Shown here in pieces: positions 34,730 to 45,067 of a stretch of DNA of 64,000 bases. Location: positions 2,542,001-2,606,000 of the forward strand of contig NZ_FNKO01000002.1 in the NCBI RefSeq assembly GCF_900100925.1. Reading direction: 5' to 3'. Under the pieces are notes generated by a model that saw nothing but the letters and a program-made list of their open reading frames with translations, was not told where the DNA came from and searched no databases. Each line of letters starts with the position of its first letter. Position 1 is the first letter of the stretch. The stretch is from Actinopolyspora saharensis. Its GTDB lineage: Bacteria > Actinomycetota > Actinomycetes > Mycobacteriales > Pseudonocardiaceae. Position numbers and translations under genes: made by a program.

Positions 34730-36937
34730 TCACCGGTCCGTCGTCGCCGAGTCCAGCCGCCGCAGCGCACCCCGGACCACCTCGGGATCGTGGGTGCTCC
34801 AGAACGGGGGCAGCGAGGCGCGGAGGAAACTCCCGTAGCGAGCGGTGGCCAGCCTGGGGTCGAGCACGGCGACCACCCCGCGGTCGGAGGCCGAGCGCAG
34901 CAGCCTGCCCGCGCCCTGGGCCAGCAGCAGCGCGGCGTGGGTCCCCGCGACCGTGATGAACCCGTTGCCCCCGTTCGCCGAGATGGCCTTCTGACGAGCC
35001 GAGGCGAGCGGGTCGTCCGGCCGGGGGAATGGAATGCGGTCCATCACGACCAGTTGCAGCGACTCACCGGGCACATCCACCCCCTGCCACAGCGACAGGG
35101 TGCCGAACAGGCTCGTGGCCGGATCCTTGGCGAAGGAGTCCACCAGCAGCCCGGTGCTGTCCTCCCCCTGGCACAGCACCGGAGTGGACAGTCGTTCCCG
35201 CAGCTCGTCGCAGGCCTGCCGCGCCGCCCGCATGGAGGAGAACAGGCCGAGGGTGCGGCCCCCCGCCGCCGTGACCAGCTCGGCGAGCTCGTCCAGATAG
35301 GACTCCGGAAGTCCGTCCCTGCCGGGGGAGGGCAGGTGTCGGGCGACGTAGAGGATGCCGCTGCGCTGGTAGTCGAAGGGCGATCCCACGTCGAGACCGA
35401 CCCAGCTGGGTTCCGACGCGTCGGAGGGGGGCTCTGCCGCGGTGGCGGTGTCCGCAGCAGGCCGGGCCGCCCGCTGCGGAGGCAGTCCCCACTGCCCGGC
35501 CAGGGTGTCGAAGGAACCGCCCAGCGCCAGCGTCGCGGAGGTGAGCACGGTCGTGCGCTGCTCGAACAATCGCTGGCGCAGCAGTCCGCCCACCCCGAGC
35601 GGAGCCACCTTCAGCGCGGGGGCGCGCCCGTTCTCCGCGCTGAGCCACACCACGTCGTGCCGTTCCCCCTCCGGGGCGTCGAACCCGTCGAGCAACCGCA
35701 TCGCCGTGTCGTGGACCTCCTGGGTGGGCGCCAGGGCGAGCTTGCGCACGCTGCCCGTCTCCGCGTCCTCGCGCTGCTCGGTGCCCAGCGCGGTGACGCA
35801 GGCAGCGGCCGCGTCCCGCACCCCGGACAGCGCGGAGGACAACTCCCGCGGCAGCTCCTCCAACCGCCCGGGAGCCGACTCCCCGAGCACGAACTCGAGC
35901 CCCTCGCCTGCCTCGTTCAGCCGGTCGGCGATCTCCTCGTCCACCGCGCGCCCGCACCTCTTGGCGGCCTGCTTCACGGCGGAACCGGAGAGTTCCCCGC
36001 CCGCTGCCGAAGTGACCCGGTCCACCAGGTCGTGCGCCTCGTCGACCACGACCATGTCGTGCTCGGGCAGCACCGGCTTGTCGTCCAGCGCGTCGATCGC
36101 CAGCAGGGCGTGGTTGGTGACCACGATGTCGGCCCGCCCGGCCTCGTTGCGGGCGTGCTCGGCGAAGCAGTCCGCTCCCACCGGACAGCGGTGCGCCCCG
36201 AGGCACTCGTTGGCCGTGACCGACATCTGACGCCACGCGCGCTCCGAGACCCCCGGAACCAGCTCGTCGCGATCCCCCGTCTCGGTCTCCGAGGACCACT
36301 CGCGCAACCTGCGCACATCGCGTTCCAGGGCGGAGGTGGCCGCGGGATCGAACAGCGCGGCCTCCTCCGGTTCCTCGGGGGCGTTGCCGTGAACCCTGTT
36401 CAGACACAGGTAGTTGCGCCTGCCCTTGAGGATCGCGAACGTCGGCCGCCGACCGAGCGCCTCGGAAAGAGCGGTGGCCAACCGGGGAAGGTCGCGCTCC
36501 ACCAGCTGCCGCTGCAGCGCGATGGTCGCGGTGGAAACGACCACGGTCGTGTTCGCGGCCACGGCGTGCCGGATCGCCGGGACCAGGTAGGCCAGCGACT
36601 TCCCGGTTCCGGTCCCGGCCTGGACGGCCAGGTGCTCACCGGACTCGATGGCGTTGTCCACCGCCTTCGCCATGGCGGTCTGGCCCTCCCGCGGTGTTCC
36701 GGAAACGGCTTCGACCGCGACCGAGAGCAGCGTGTCCAGATCGGCGGGCTCCGCGCGTTCCGCGCGCTCGGTGCGTTCCGCCGTGCTCGGGGTGCTCGGC
36801 CCGGGAGGTGCACCGGCCCCGGCGGAGACCGGCTCCGGTTCGGGAGCGCTCTGCTCCACGAGCTCGGGAGGAAGTTGTTCGGTCCCGTCGGGCTCGAAGA
36901 CGTCGGAAACTGACCAGTTCGGAACGGAAGCGGGCAC
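34730..36937 (-). CDS. dinG: DinG-family ATP-dependent DNA helicase
   Basis: A 735-residue superfamily 2 helicase of the XPD/DinG group, which unwinds DNA 5'-3' and resolves R-loops and G-quadruplexes in known members. Seen are Walker A (QAGTGTGKSLAYLVP), Walker B (DMVVVDEAHDLVDR), four Cys of a likely [4Fe-4S] domain (NYLCLNR, ECLGAHRCPVGADC) and motif VI (LLAQGAGRLLRSASDRG). The first ~70 residues are acidic low-complexity and may be partly an overcalled start. It occupies the position of Rv1329c next to the pnc genes and clpS. Confidence 0.9.
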   Translation of the reverse strand: MPASVPNWSVSDVFEPDGTEQLPPELVEQSAPEPEPVSAGAGAPPGPSTPSTAERTERAERAEPADLDTLLSVAVEAVSGTPREGQTAMAKAVDNAIESGEHLAVQAGTGTGKSLAYLVPAIRHAVAANTTVVVSTATIALQRQLVERDLPRLATALSEALGRRPTFAILKGRRNYLCLNRVHGNAPEEPEEAALFDPAATSALERDVRRLREWSSETETGDRDELVPGVSERAWRQMSVTANECLGAHRCPVGADCFAEHARNEAGRADIVVTNHALLAIDALDDKPVLPEHDMVVVDEAHDLVDRVTSAAGGELSGSAVKQAAKRCGRAVDEEIADRLNEAGEGLEFVLGESAPGRLEELPRELSSALSGVRDAAAACVTALGTEQREDAETGSVRKLALAPTQEVHDTAMRLLDGFDAPEGERHDVVWLSAENGRAPALKVAPLGVGGLLRQRLFEQRTTVLTSATLALGGSFDTLAGQWGLPPQRAARPAADTATAAEPPSDASEPSWVGLDVGSPFDYQRSGILYVARHLPSPGRDGLPESYLDELAELVTAAGGRTLGLFSSMRAARQACDELRERLSTPVLCQGEDSTGLLVDSFAKDPATSLFGTLSLWQGVDVPGESLQLVVMDRIPFPRPDDPLASARQKAISANGGNGFITVAGTHAALLLAQGAGRLLRSASDRGVVAVLDPRLATARYGSFLRASLPPFWSTHDPEVVRGALRRLDSATTDR

Positions 36938-37089
36938 GTTCGCCGACGTTACCGCAGCGTCCTTCGATGCCCTCCGCTACCCGAGATCGAGGCGCCGCGG
37001 AACGCGCGCGAGGGGAGAGGGCGCTCGGCGAGCGTCCACAACCACCGAAGGAGGCCTCCGCGCGGGGCGACCGAGCGCCGGGCCCGCCG

Positions 37090-37647
37090 TCAGCCGCGAA
37101 CCACCGGCTCACCGGAGAGGGTCACCCCCGCGGCGCGCAGCTGCTCCAGGGCGCGGTCCACGGTCTCCTCCGCGACCCCGGCCGTGAGGTCGAGCAGCAC
37201 CCTGGTGGCGAAACCGGAGCGGACGGAGTCCAGCGCGGTGGCGCGCACGCAGTGGTCGGTGGCCAGCCCGACGACGTCGACCGAGTCCACCCCCCGCTCG
37301 GCCAGCCACTCGGCCAGCCCGTTGCCCTCGAAGCCCGAGTAGCCGTGGCTGTACTGCCCCTTGGAGAAGACGGCCTGCACCGGTGCCACGTCCAGCTCGG
37401 GGTGGAAAGCGGCCCCTGCGGTTCCGGCCACGCAGTGCACCGGCCAGGAAGTCACGAAATCGGGGTTCTCGGCGAAGTGGTCACCGGGGTCCACGTGGTA
37501 ATCCCTGGTCGCGACCACGTGGTCGTGCTCGGTCGTGGTGAGGTAGCGCGAGATCGCCGAGGCGGTTCCCGCCCCTCCGCTCACGGCCAGCGCGCCGCCC
37601 TCGCAGAAGTCGTTCTGCACGTCGACGACGATCAACGCCCTGGTCAT
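37090..37647 (-). CDS. pncA: Nicotinamidase
   Basis: A 185-residue isochorismatase-fold amidase converting nicotinamide to nicotinate; in mycobacteria it also activates pyrazinamide. Catalytic residues are in place: Asp in IVVDVQNDFCEGG, Lys in FSKGQYSHGY, Cys in GLATDHCVRATA. The metal-binding Asp/His set is in TRDYHVDPGDHF. The gene directly follows pncB on the same strand (76 bases apart), so both steps of the Preiss-Handler salvage entry are encoded together, an addition relative to the M. tuberculosis order. Confidence 0.95.
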   Translation of the reverse strand: MTRALIVVDVQNDFCEGGALAVSGGAGTASAISRYLTTTEHDHVVATRDYHVDPGDHFAENPDFVTSWPVHCVAGTAGAAFHPELDVAPVQAVFSKGQYSHGYSGFEGNGLAEWLAERGVDSVDVVGLATDHCVRATALDSVRSGFATRVLLDLTAGVAEETVDRALEQLRAAGVTLSGEPVVRG

Positions 37648-37723
37648 CTTCGTCCCTCCAACCTTCCCGACGGCCCTGCCCGGCGGACTCCTCCGACGGG
37701 GCGGTGCCCGCCCCGCGGTGCTT

Positions 37724-39025
37724 TCAGCGGTTCTCGAACACCGTGGGGATGGCGGGCTCCCCGGAGGACAGCTTGAGCCCCTCCCAGGGAAGGCTCACCA
37801 GCGCGTGCCGGAGTCGCTGCCGATTGTCCTCCAGCCCGGGCAGATTCTCGACCCTGCGGCCTCCGCGGATCAACGGCGTCTGCACGAACCTGTCGTGCGG
37901 TCCGGCCGCGGGCGGCTCGTGCCCCGCGCCGTTGCGGTAGACGACCTCCTCCAGCGCGGTGCCGGTCGGTTTGTGCCTGCGCAGCGCGGCCTTGCTCCCG
38001 CCGCGCGACTCCTTGTGCGAGCTGCGCTTGGCCACGGGGCGTCCGTCCACCTCGGCCAGTTTGTAGACCATCCCCGCGGTGGGAGCCCCGGAACCGACCA
38101 CCAGGGAGGTGCCCACGCCGTAGACGTCCACCGGCTCCGCGCGCAGCGAGGCGATCGCGAACTCGTCCAGGTCCCCGGAGATCACGATCCGCGTGCCCGT
38201 GGCCCCGAGCGAGTCGAGCTGCTCCCGCGCCTGCCTGGCCAGCACACCGACGTCACCGGAGTCGATGCGCACCGCCCCCAGCTCGGTGCCTGCCACCTCA
38301 ACGGCGGTGCGGATGCCCTCGGTGATGTCGTAGGTGTCGACCAGCAGGGACGTGCCCGCTCCCAGCGCGTCGACCTGGGCGCGGAACGCCTCCCGCTCGT
38401 TGTCGTGCAGCAGGGTGAACGAGTGGGCGGAGGTCCCGGCCGTGGGGATCCCGTAGCGCGCCCCGGCCTCCAGGTTCGAGGTGGCCGTGAAACCGGACAG
38501 GTAGGAGATGCGGGCGCAGGCCACGGCCGAGTCCTCGTGCGTGCGGCGGGAGCCCATCTCGATGAGGCGCCTGCCGTTGGCGGCCGAGGACATCCTGGTC
38601 GCGGCCGCCGCCACGGCGCTGTCGTGGTTGAGGATGGACAGGATCACCGTCTCCAGCAGCACGGCCTCGGCGAAGGTGCCCCGCACCGTCAGCACGGGCG
38701 ACCCGGGGAAGTACAGCTCGCCCTCGGGGTAGCCGTCCACGTCACCGGTGAAGCGGTACTCGCGCAGCCAGTCGAGCGTCCGCTCGTCGCAGACCCGGTC
38801 GCGTTCGAGGGCCTCCAGCGTCCGCTGGTCGAAGCGGAAGTTCTCCACCGCGTCCAACACCCGCTCGATGCCGCCCACCACTCCGTAGCGGCGCCCGCCC
38901 GGCAGGCTCCTGGTGAAGACCTCGAACACGCAGTCGCGCTGGGCCGTGCCGTCACGCAACGCGCTGCTGAGCATGGTCAGTTCGTAGTGGTCGGTGCGCA
39001 GCGCGGTACTGGCTGGATCGGTCAT
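37724..39025 (-). CDS. pncB: Nicotinate phosphoribosyltransferase
   Basis: A 433-residue enzyme joining nicotinate and PRPP (with ATP) to give nicotinate mononucleotide for NAD. The N-terminus [12 protein letters not shown], the central [20 protein letters not shown] (with the phosphorylated His region) and [16 protein letters not shown] fit PncB. The ATG at 39025 is chosen because it gives the family start; an in-frame extension runs into the divergent clpS leader. It corresponds to Rv1330c and is divergent from clpS. PncA downstream supplies nicotinate. Confidence 0.95.
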   Translation of the reverse strand: MTDPASTALRTDHYELTMLSSALRDGTAQRDCVFEVFTRSLPGGRRYGVVGGIERVLDAVENFRFDQRTLEALERDRVCDERTLDWLREYRFTGDVDGYPEGELYFPGSPVLTVRGTFAEAVLLETVILSILNHDSAVAAAATRMSSAANGRRLIEMGSRRTHEDSAVACARISYLSGFTATSNLEAGARYGIPTAGTSAHSFTLLHDNEREAFRAQVDALGAGTSLLVDTYDITEGIRTAVEVAGTELGAVRIDSGDVGVLARQAREQLDSLGATGTRIVISGDLDEFAIASLRAEPVDVYGVGTSLVVGSGAPTAGMVYKLAEVDGRPVAKRSSHKESRGGSKAALRRHKPTGTALEEVVYRNGAGHEPPAAGPHDRFVQTPLIRGGRRVENLPGLEDNRQRLRHALVSLPWEGLKLSSGEPAIPTVFENR

Positions 39026-39098
39026 ATGCGCGAGATTACGTGCCGTGGGAAGGCGCGTGGGCACCAGCCGTCGGGCGCGAACGTGTGAGAATGGGGAT

Positions 39099-39392
39099 AT
39101 GACCACCCCAGCCGAAGCGGAGAGTACGCAGGTCGAGCCGGAGGAGACCGGAGCGTCGGAGCGGCCTTGGGTGACCATCGTGTGGAACGATCCGGTCAAT
39201 CTGATGTCGTACGTGACCTACGTCCTGCAGAAGGTCTTCGGTTACAGCGAGGAGCACGCCACCAAGCTCATGCTGGACGTGCACAACAAGGGCAGGGCCG
39301 TGGTCTCCTCGGGATCCAAGGAAAAGGTGGAGGGCGACGTGGCGAAACTTCACGCCGCGGGCCTCTGGGCAACCATGCAGCACGACTCGTGA
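39099..39392 (+). CDS. clpS: ATP-dependent Clp protease adaptor ClpS
   Basis: A 97-residue ClpS adaptor that delivers N-end-rule substrates to ClpC/ClpP. The core [31 protein letters not shown] contains the conserved NDPVNxMxYV motif for N-degron and Clp contact, followed by [13 protein letters not shown] with the conserved His. A poor N-terminal ~30 residues is usual. It corresponds to Rv1331. The DUF2017 gene begins 16 bases downstream, so the two are co-transcribed. Confidence 0.95.
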   Translation: MTTPAEAESTQVEPEETGASERPWVTIVWNDPVNLMSYVTYVLQKVFGYSEEHATKLMLDVHNKGRAVVSSGSKEKVEGDVAKLHAAGLWATMQHDS

Positions 39393-39408
39393 ACGGACAG
39401 CGAACCCA

Positions 39409-39972
39409 GTGCAGGATTGGACACGCGACAACGGCCGCCTGGTGAGCGAGCTCGAAGCCAACGAGGCAGCGGTGATCCGGGGCCTCGTCGGCGAGATCAA
39501 GGACATGCTCACCGCCCGTGCGCAGCAGGCCCCGCAGGACGAGCTGGCCGAGTTGACCGGGATGCGCACCGGTCCGAACACGCCGCCGCAGGAGAGCGTG
39601 CTGGCGAGGTTGCTGCCGGACTTCATCCGGCCGGACAGGGACAGCTTCGAACCCGAGACCGAGGAGGCCGACACGGCGGGAGCGCTGCGCTCGCTGCACG
39701 AACCCGAGCTGATCGACCACAAGAGCGGAGTGGCCGAGACCGTGCTGGAGACCTGCCCGGAGCAGGGTGGTGAAGTCTCGCTGACCGAGGACCAGGCCGA
39801 CAGCTGGCTGTCGGCGATCAACGACGTGCGCCTCGCGCTCGGCACGGCGCTGGACATCTCGGAGGAAACCCCGGAGGAGCCGCCGGAGGACCAGCTGCAG
39901 CGCGAGCACTACTACGTCTACCAGTGGCTGACCTGGGTGCAGGACAGTATGATTCGGGCCCTGACTTCTTGA
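39409..39972 (+). CDS. DUF2017 domain protein
   Basis: A 187-residue protein of the actinobacterial DUF2017 family (Rv1332 position), always near clpS. The N-terminal ELEANEAAVIRGLVGEIKDML and the C-terminal LTEDQADSWLSAINDVRLALGTAL and YYVYQWLTWVQDSMI are family segments. No enzymatic motif is visible; a link to ClpS function is inferred from constant neighbourhood only. Its final codons and stop form the 12-mer CTGACTTCTTGA, which recurs at 40069-40080 across the following repeat. Confidence 0.88.
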   Translation: MQDWTRDNGRLVSELEANEAAVIRGLVGEIKDMLTARAQQAPQDELAELTGMRTGPNTPPQESVLARLLPDFIRPDRDSFEPETEEADTAGALRSLHEPELIDHKSGVAETVLETCPEQGGEVSLTEDQADSWLSAINDVRLALGTALDISEETPEEPPEDQLQREHYYVYQWLTWVQDSMIRALTS

Positions 39973-40180
39973 GCCTACTTTTCTCGGGGGCGGTTGGCGT
40001 GGGTGGTTGCTTGGCGGAACCTCAGTCGGCGCCCGGCTGCGGGTGCCCCGACATCGGGTAGCGACGCACTGACTTCTTGACCCCTTGCGACGGTACTTTG
40101 CTCGGGTGGTTGGTGAGTCGGCGCCTTGGGAGCGTTGGGCACGCTCTTGAGTAGCGACCTACGCGGCGAGCGGCCCGGCC
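39961..40180. repeat. Tandem imperfect duplication after DUF2017
   Basis: The 12-mer CTGACTTCTTGA occurs at 39961-39972 (the end of DUF2017) and at 40069-40080. Each is followed by similar sequence (TACTTTTCTCGGG and TACTTTGCTCGGG, then GGTTGG). This looks like two diverged units of about 108 bases. The first unit contains the 65-bp dispersed repeat. Confidence 0.6.
39997..40061. repeat. Dispersed intergenic repeat, left arm, copy 2
   Basis: Same orientation as, and 63/65 identical to, 25841-25905; the differences are at the fifth and eleventh bases. It sits in a 425-base gap (39973-40397) with no supported gene, interrupting the clpS to mec block that is compact in mycobacteria. Confidence 0.85.
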
Positions 40181-40285
40181 TTGCAATGCATCCGACTCAC
40201 GCACCGGATCTTCTCGTCCTGGTCAGGCTGAAGCACTCGCGTTGGGGTGCGGCCGCGCACCGGAAGTGCGCAGAGCGCCTGGATC

Positions 40286-40351
40286 GGCACTCCCGACCAA
40301 GGGGCGCTGTCCAGCGGAGCGCTTACGAGCCTGAGCAGTCGGCACCGCCGC
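40286..40351. repeat. Dispersed intergenic repeat, right arm, copy 2 (inverted)
   Basis: The reverse complement of 40318-40351 matches 25957-25990 at 31 of 34 bases and that of 40286-40302 matches 26006-26022 at 15 of 17. Relative to copy 1 this arm is therefore flipped while the left arm is not. Confidence 0.75.
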
Positions 40352-40397
40352 GCAACCACCCGCGCAAACCGCGCCGGGAAACCTTCCAGGAGGCCTG

Positions 40398-41459
40398 ATG
40401 GTGGAGAGCTTCGGGCGGGGCAGTGGGGCGAACAACGCGATCACCGATGTCGCCGGGGTGTCCGTGGGACACCGCCACCGCCTCGACGAGCGCTGGGCGA
40501 CCGGGAGCACGGTGGTGCTCACCCCGGAGGGAGCCGCCGCGGGGGTGGACGTCCGGGGCGCGGGCCCCGGAACGCGGGAAACCGACGTGCTCGACCCCGA
40601 CCACCTGGCCCAGCTGGTGCACGGGGTGCTGCTCGGTGGGGGCAGCGCCTTCGGGCTCTCCGCGGCGGACGGGGCGATGCGCTGGCTGGCCGAGCGCGGA
40701 CACGGGCTGCGCGTGGGGAGCACTCCGCACGAGGTGGTGCCGATCGTGCCCGCGGCAGTGCTGTTCGACCTGCCGATGAGCGACTGGGGCAGACGGCCGG
40801 ACGCGACCTTCGGCTACGCGGCCTGCGAGGGGCGGACCCGCGGAGTTCCCGCGACGGGCAACGTCGGCGCGGGGACCGGGGCCGTGGCCGGGGCGCTCAA
40901 GGGCGGCGTGGGCACCGCCAGCGCGGTGCTGGAGGACGGGACCACGGTCGGCGCGCTGATCGCGGTCAACTCCTCGGGAGCGGTGGTCGACCCGAGCACG
41001 GGACTGCCGTGGGCGCTGTCCAGCGGTCTGGAGGGGGAGTTCGACGTCCCGGCGCCCTCCGCCGAGACGATCGCGGCGGCGCGGGCGCGCAACGCGCGCA
41101 CGGACCGCTCCGGCGCGGAGATCGCCCCGCTGAACACCACCATCGGAGTGGTGGCCACCGACGCGGGATTCGGAAAGCCCGAGTGCCGCAGGGTCGCGGT
41201 GGCCGCGCACGACGGTGTGGCCCGCGCGGTTCGCCCCGCCCACGGGATGACCGACGGGGACACCGTGTTCGCGCTGGCCACGGGGGAGCGCTCCGGCGCC
41301 CCGGCTGCGGGTGAGCCTGGCTGGGTGGCCGCGCTCGACGCGGTCTGCGCGGCGGCGGCCGAGGTGACGGCACGGGCGATCGTGCACGCGGTGCTCGCGG
41401 CCGAGTCGGTGGCGGAAGTGCCCGGTTACACATCCCTTTACCATCCCGAGCGGGAATGA
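40398..41459 (+). CDS. P1 family (S58) peptidase, NylC/DmpA-like
   Basis: A 353-residue N-terminal-nucleophile hydrolase of the DmpA/NylC family (Rv1333 position). It opens ITDVAGVSVGHRH and has VLLGGGSAFGLSAADGAMRWL and GAGTGAVAG, all family marks. The self-cleavage site reads PLN-TTIGVVATDAGFG, so the expected nucleophile is Thr after Asn, as in nylon-oligomer hydrolase NylC, rather than Gly-Ser as in aminopeptidase DmpA. The proenzyme should split into alpha and beta chains at about residue 240. AGGAGG precedes the ATG. Natural substrate unknown. Confidence 0.88.
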   Translation: MVESFGRGSGANNAITDVAGVSVGHRHRLDERWATGSTVVLTPEGAAAGVDVRGAGPGTRETDVLDPDHLAQLVHGVLLGGGSAFGLSAADGAMRWLAERGHGLRVGSTPHEVVPIVPAAVLFDLPMSDWGRRPDATFGYAACEGRTRGVPATGNVGAGTGAVAGALKGGVGTASAVLEDGTTVGALIAVNSSGAVVDPSTGLPWALSSGLEGEFDVPAPSAETIAAARARNARTDRSGAEIAPLNTTIGVVATDAGFGKPECRRVAVAAHDGVARAVRPAHGMTDGDTVFALATGERSGAPAAGEPGWVAALDAVCAAAAEVTARAIVHAVLAAESVAEVPGYTSLYHPERE

Positions 41460-41541
41460 ATCACGGGCGAACGACGTTTCGCCCCAGGAACGATCCGCCG
41501 CCGGGTTCACATGATGGGAGCCCGGTGACTCACCCCGTAGG

Positions 41542-42006
41542 ATGGTGGCTGTGCTGGTGATCCGACGCGACCTCGTGGATGCGATGGTTGCGCATGCTCG
41601 ACGGGACCACCCGGATGAGGCGTGTGGTGTGGTAGCTGGCCCGGAAGGGTCAGATCGCCCCGAGCGGGTGATCGAGATGATCAACGCCGAACGTTCGCCG
41701 ACGTTCTATCGGTTCGACTCCACCGAGCAACTGCAGGTCTGGCGGGCCATGGACGCCGCGGACGAGGAGCCGGTGGTCATCTACCACTCGCACACCGCCA
41801 CCGAGGCGTACCCCTCGCGGACCGACGTGTCCTACGCCTCGGAACCCAACGCGCACTACGTGCTCGTGTCCACCAGGGACCCGCAGGAATACGAGCTGCG
41901 CTCCTACAGCATCGTCGACGGCGTCGTCACCGAGGAGCCGGTGGAGGTCGTCGAGTCCTACATGTTCGCCCACACCGGCAGCGACGACATCCCCGACCGA
42001 GGCTGA
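41542..42006 (+). CDS. mec: JAMM metalloprotease Mec
   Basis: A 154-residue Mov34/JAMM zinc hydrolase (Rv1334 position). The zinc motif is complete: Glu in PDEACGVV, then VIYHSHTATEAYPSRTD with two His and an Asp. In M. tuberculosis Mec releases cysteine from the CysO-cysteine adduct. Here the cysO gene follows by 81 bases and its product ends in extra residues after Gly-Gly, so Mec may also trim the precursor. The ATG at 41542 directly precedes GTG GCT GTG; no strong ribosome site is seen, so a leaderless or weak start is possible. Confidence 0.93.
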   Translation: MVAVLVIRRDLVDAMVAHARRDHPDEACGVVAGPEGSDRPERVIEMINAERSPTFYRFDSTEQLQVWRAMDAADEEPVVIYHSHTATEAYPSRTDVSYASEPNAHYVLVSTRDPQEYELRSYSIVDGVVTEEPVEVVESYMFAHTGSDDIPDRG

Positions 42007-42087
42007 GCCCCCACGTCGCGCGGACGTGCGCGGCGTGGCTGTCGGGTGGATTTGCGAAATTACGTGTGGTTCACAGGAGGTTGCGCC

Positions 42088-43345
<1,258 letters not shown>

Positions 43346-43559
43346 TTTCCTCCGGGGCGGGACCGTTCGGCGAGTTCCCGCGGCGGCGTGAATCAGCACC
43401 GCCGCGGGAGCGCACCGGAGGTCCCGCCACGACGGGGAATCTTGCTGCGTTCGACGCTCCCGTCCGCGACGTCGCGTGGGCGGTGTCACCGGCCAACGGC
43501 CCGCTCCGCGTCCACCCGCGTGTGGTCGCGCCTGCCGCGATCAGCGTAAGCTCGGCGGT

Positions 43560-44246
43560 GTGAGTTCGGCCTCCACAGGATCCGGTCCGCGGCGCAAACC
43601 CCGAGTGCTGCCACCGCAGCCGGGGAGGGCGGCGGCGGTGTCGCTGGCTTTCGTGGCCCTGCTGTACGTGCTGGAACTGATCGACCAGCTGTTCTTTCAG
43701 GCGGGGGCGACCACTCCCGGAAGAGTGCACGGGCTCGACGTCAACGGCATCCAGCCGCGTGAGGTGGAGGGACTGGACGGCATCGTCTGGGCACCGCTGC
43801 TGCACGCGGGCTGGGAACACCTCATGGGCAACACCCTGCCGCTGCTGGTGCTCGGGTGGCTGTGCATGGCGGGAGGGATGGGCCGCTTCGTCGTGGTCAC
43901 CGCCGTGGTCTGGGTGATCGGCGGACTGGGGACCTGGTTGGTAGCCGGGGAGTCGACCACCCACCTCGGCGCCTCGGGCCTCGCCTTCGGCTGGCTGATG
44001 TTCTTGCTGGTGCGCGGCTTCTTCACCGGGAGCATGGCGCAGATCCTGGTGGCCGTGGTGCTGGTCGTCTACTGGGGCGGAATGCTGTGGGGCGTCCTGC
44101 CCGGGCAGCACGGGGTCTCGTGGCAGGCTCACCTGTTCGGAGCGCTGGGGGGCGTGCTCGCTGCCTGGCTGGTGACTCGGAGTGACCGTCCGCACAGGGG
44201 CGGGTCCGCGCGTTCCGGTGAGCTGCCGGGCAGACTGGGGTCGTGA
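43560..44246 (+). CDS. Rhomboid family intramembrane serine protease
   Basis: A 228-residue membrane protease (Rv1337 position). Six or so helices; catalytic Ser in [14 protein letters not shown] and His in [11 protein letters not shown]; the oxyanion/loop motif [18 protein letters not shown] precedes them. It should cut transmembrane substrates within the membrane; targets are unknown. The GTG at 43560 is chosen; a longer frame from 43476 adds non-coding-looking residues. The stop overlaps the murI start (GTGA), so the two are coupled. Confidence 0.9.
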   Translation: MSSASTGSGPRRKPRVLPPQPGRAAAVSLAFVALLYVLELIDQLFFQAGATTPGRVHGLDVNGIQPREVEGLDGIVWAPLLHAGWEHLMGNTLPLLVLGWLCMAGGMGRFVVVTAVVWVIGGLGTWLVAGESTTHLGASGLAFGWLMFLLVRGFFTGSMAQILVAVVLVVYWGGMLWGVLPGQHGVSWQAHLFGALGGVLAAWLVTRSDRPHRGGSARSGELPGRLGS

Positions 44247-45067
44247 CCCAAGCACCGATCGGGATCTTCGATTCCGGCGTGGGCGGCCTCACGGTGGCCC
44301 GCGCGATCATGGACCAGCTTCCCGGAGAACGGCTGCGCTACGTGGGCGACACCGCCAACGGCCCCTACGGGCCGCAGCCGATAGCGCGGGTGCGCGAGCA
44401 CGCCCTGGCGGTGGCGGACTCCCTCGTCGAAGAGGGGGTGAAGATGCTGGTCGTGGCCTGCAACACCGCTTCGGCCGCCTGTCTGCGGGACGCGCGGGAG
44501 CGCTACGACATTCCCGTGGTGGAGGTCGTGCTGCCCGCCGCGCGCCGCGCGGCTGCCACCACCCGCAACGGCAGGGTGGGGGTGATCGGCACCAGCGCGA
44601 CAGTTCGCTCCCGCGCCTACGAGGACGCGTTCGCCGCCGCCCCCGGGGTGACCCCGCACACCGTGGCCTGCCCCAGGTTCGTGAACTTCGTCGAACGCGG
44701 GACGACCTCCGGCAGGCAGATCCTCGGGCTGGTGCAGGCCTATCTGGATCCGCTGCAGCGGGCCGACGTGGACACCCTGGTGCTCGGGTGCACCCACTAC
44801 CCGCTGCTGAGCGGGGTGCTGCAGATCGTCATGGGCGATCAGGTGACGCTGGTCTCCAGCGCGGAGGAGACGGCGAAGGACGTGGTGCGGGTGCTCACCG
44901 AGCGCGACCTGCTCGCGGAGCGGGACGCCTCCGGCGATCCGCCGAAGCACGAGTTCCGCGCCACGGGCTCGGCCGAGCCGTTCGCCAAGCTGGCCCGACG
45001 TTTTCTCGGGCCTTCCGTCACATCCGATGTTGCGTTGCCGCCCGACGTGTCACGCTCGGTCGTGTGA
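44243..45067 (+). CDS. murI: Glutamate racemase
   Basis: A 274-residue racemase supplying D-glutamate for peptidoglycan (Rv1338 position). Both catalytic Cys are present: [11 protein letters not shown] and [11 protein letters not shown], with [17 protein letters not shown] at the N-terminus and the [10 protein letters not shown] segment. It overlaps the rhomboid gene upstream and the phosphodiesterase-like gene downstream (GTGA at both), so the three are tightly coupled. Confidence 0.96.
   Translation: MTQAPIGIFDSGVGGLTVARAIMDQLPGERLRYVGDTANGPYGPQPIARVREHALAVADSLVEEGVKMLVVACNTASAACLRDARERYDIPVVEVVLPAARRAAATTRNGRVGVIGTSATVRSRAYEDAFAAAPGVTPHTVACPRFVNFVERGTTSGRQILGLVQAYLDPLQRADVDTLVLGCTHYPLLSGVLQIVMGDQVTLVSSAEETAKDVVRVLTERDLLAERDASGDPPKHEFRATGSAEPFAKLARRFLGPSVTSDVALPPDVSRSVV

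Noticed and set aside
39961..40080. Insertion sequence with 12-bp target duplication
   Set aside because: The segment between the 12-mers is only 96 bases, lacks terminal inverted repeats and a transposase, and the flanks continue to resemble each other beyond 12 bases, so a diverged tandem duplication fits better.
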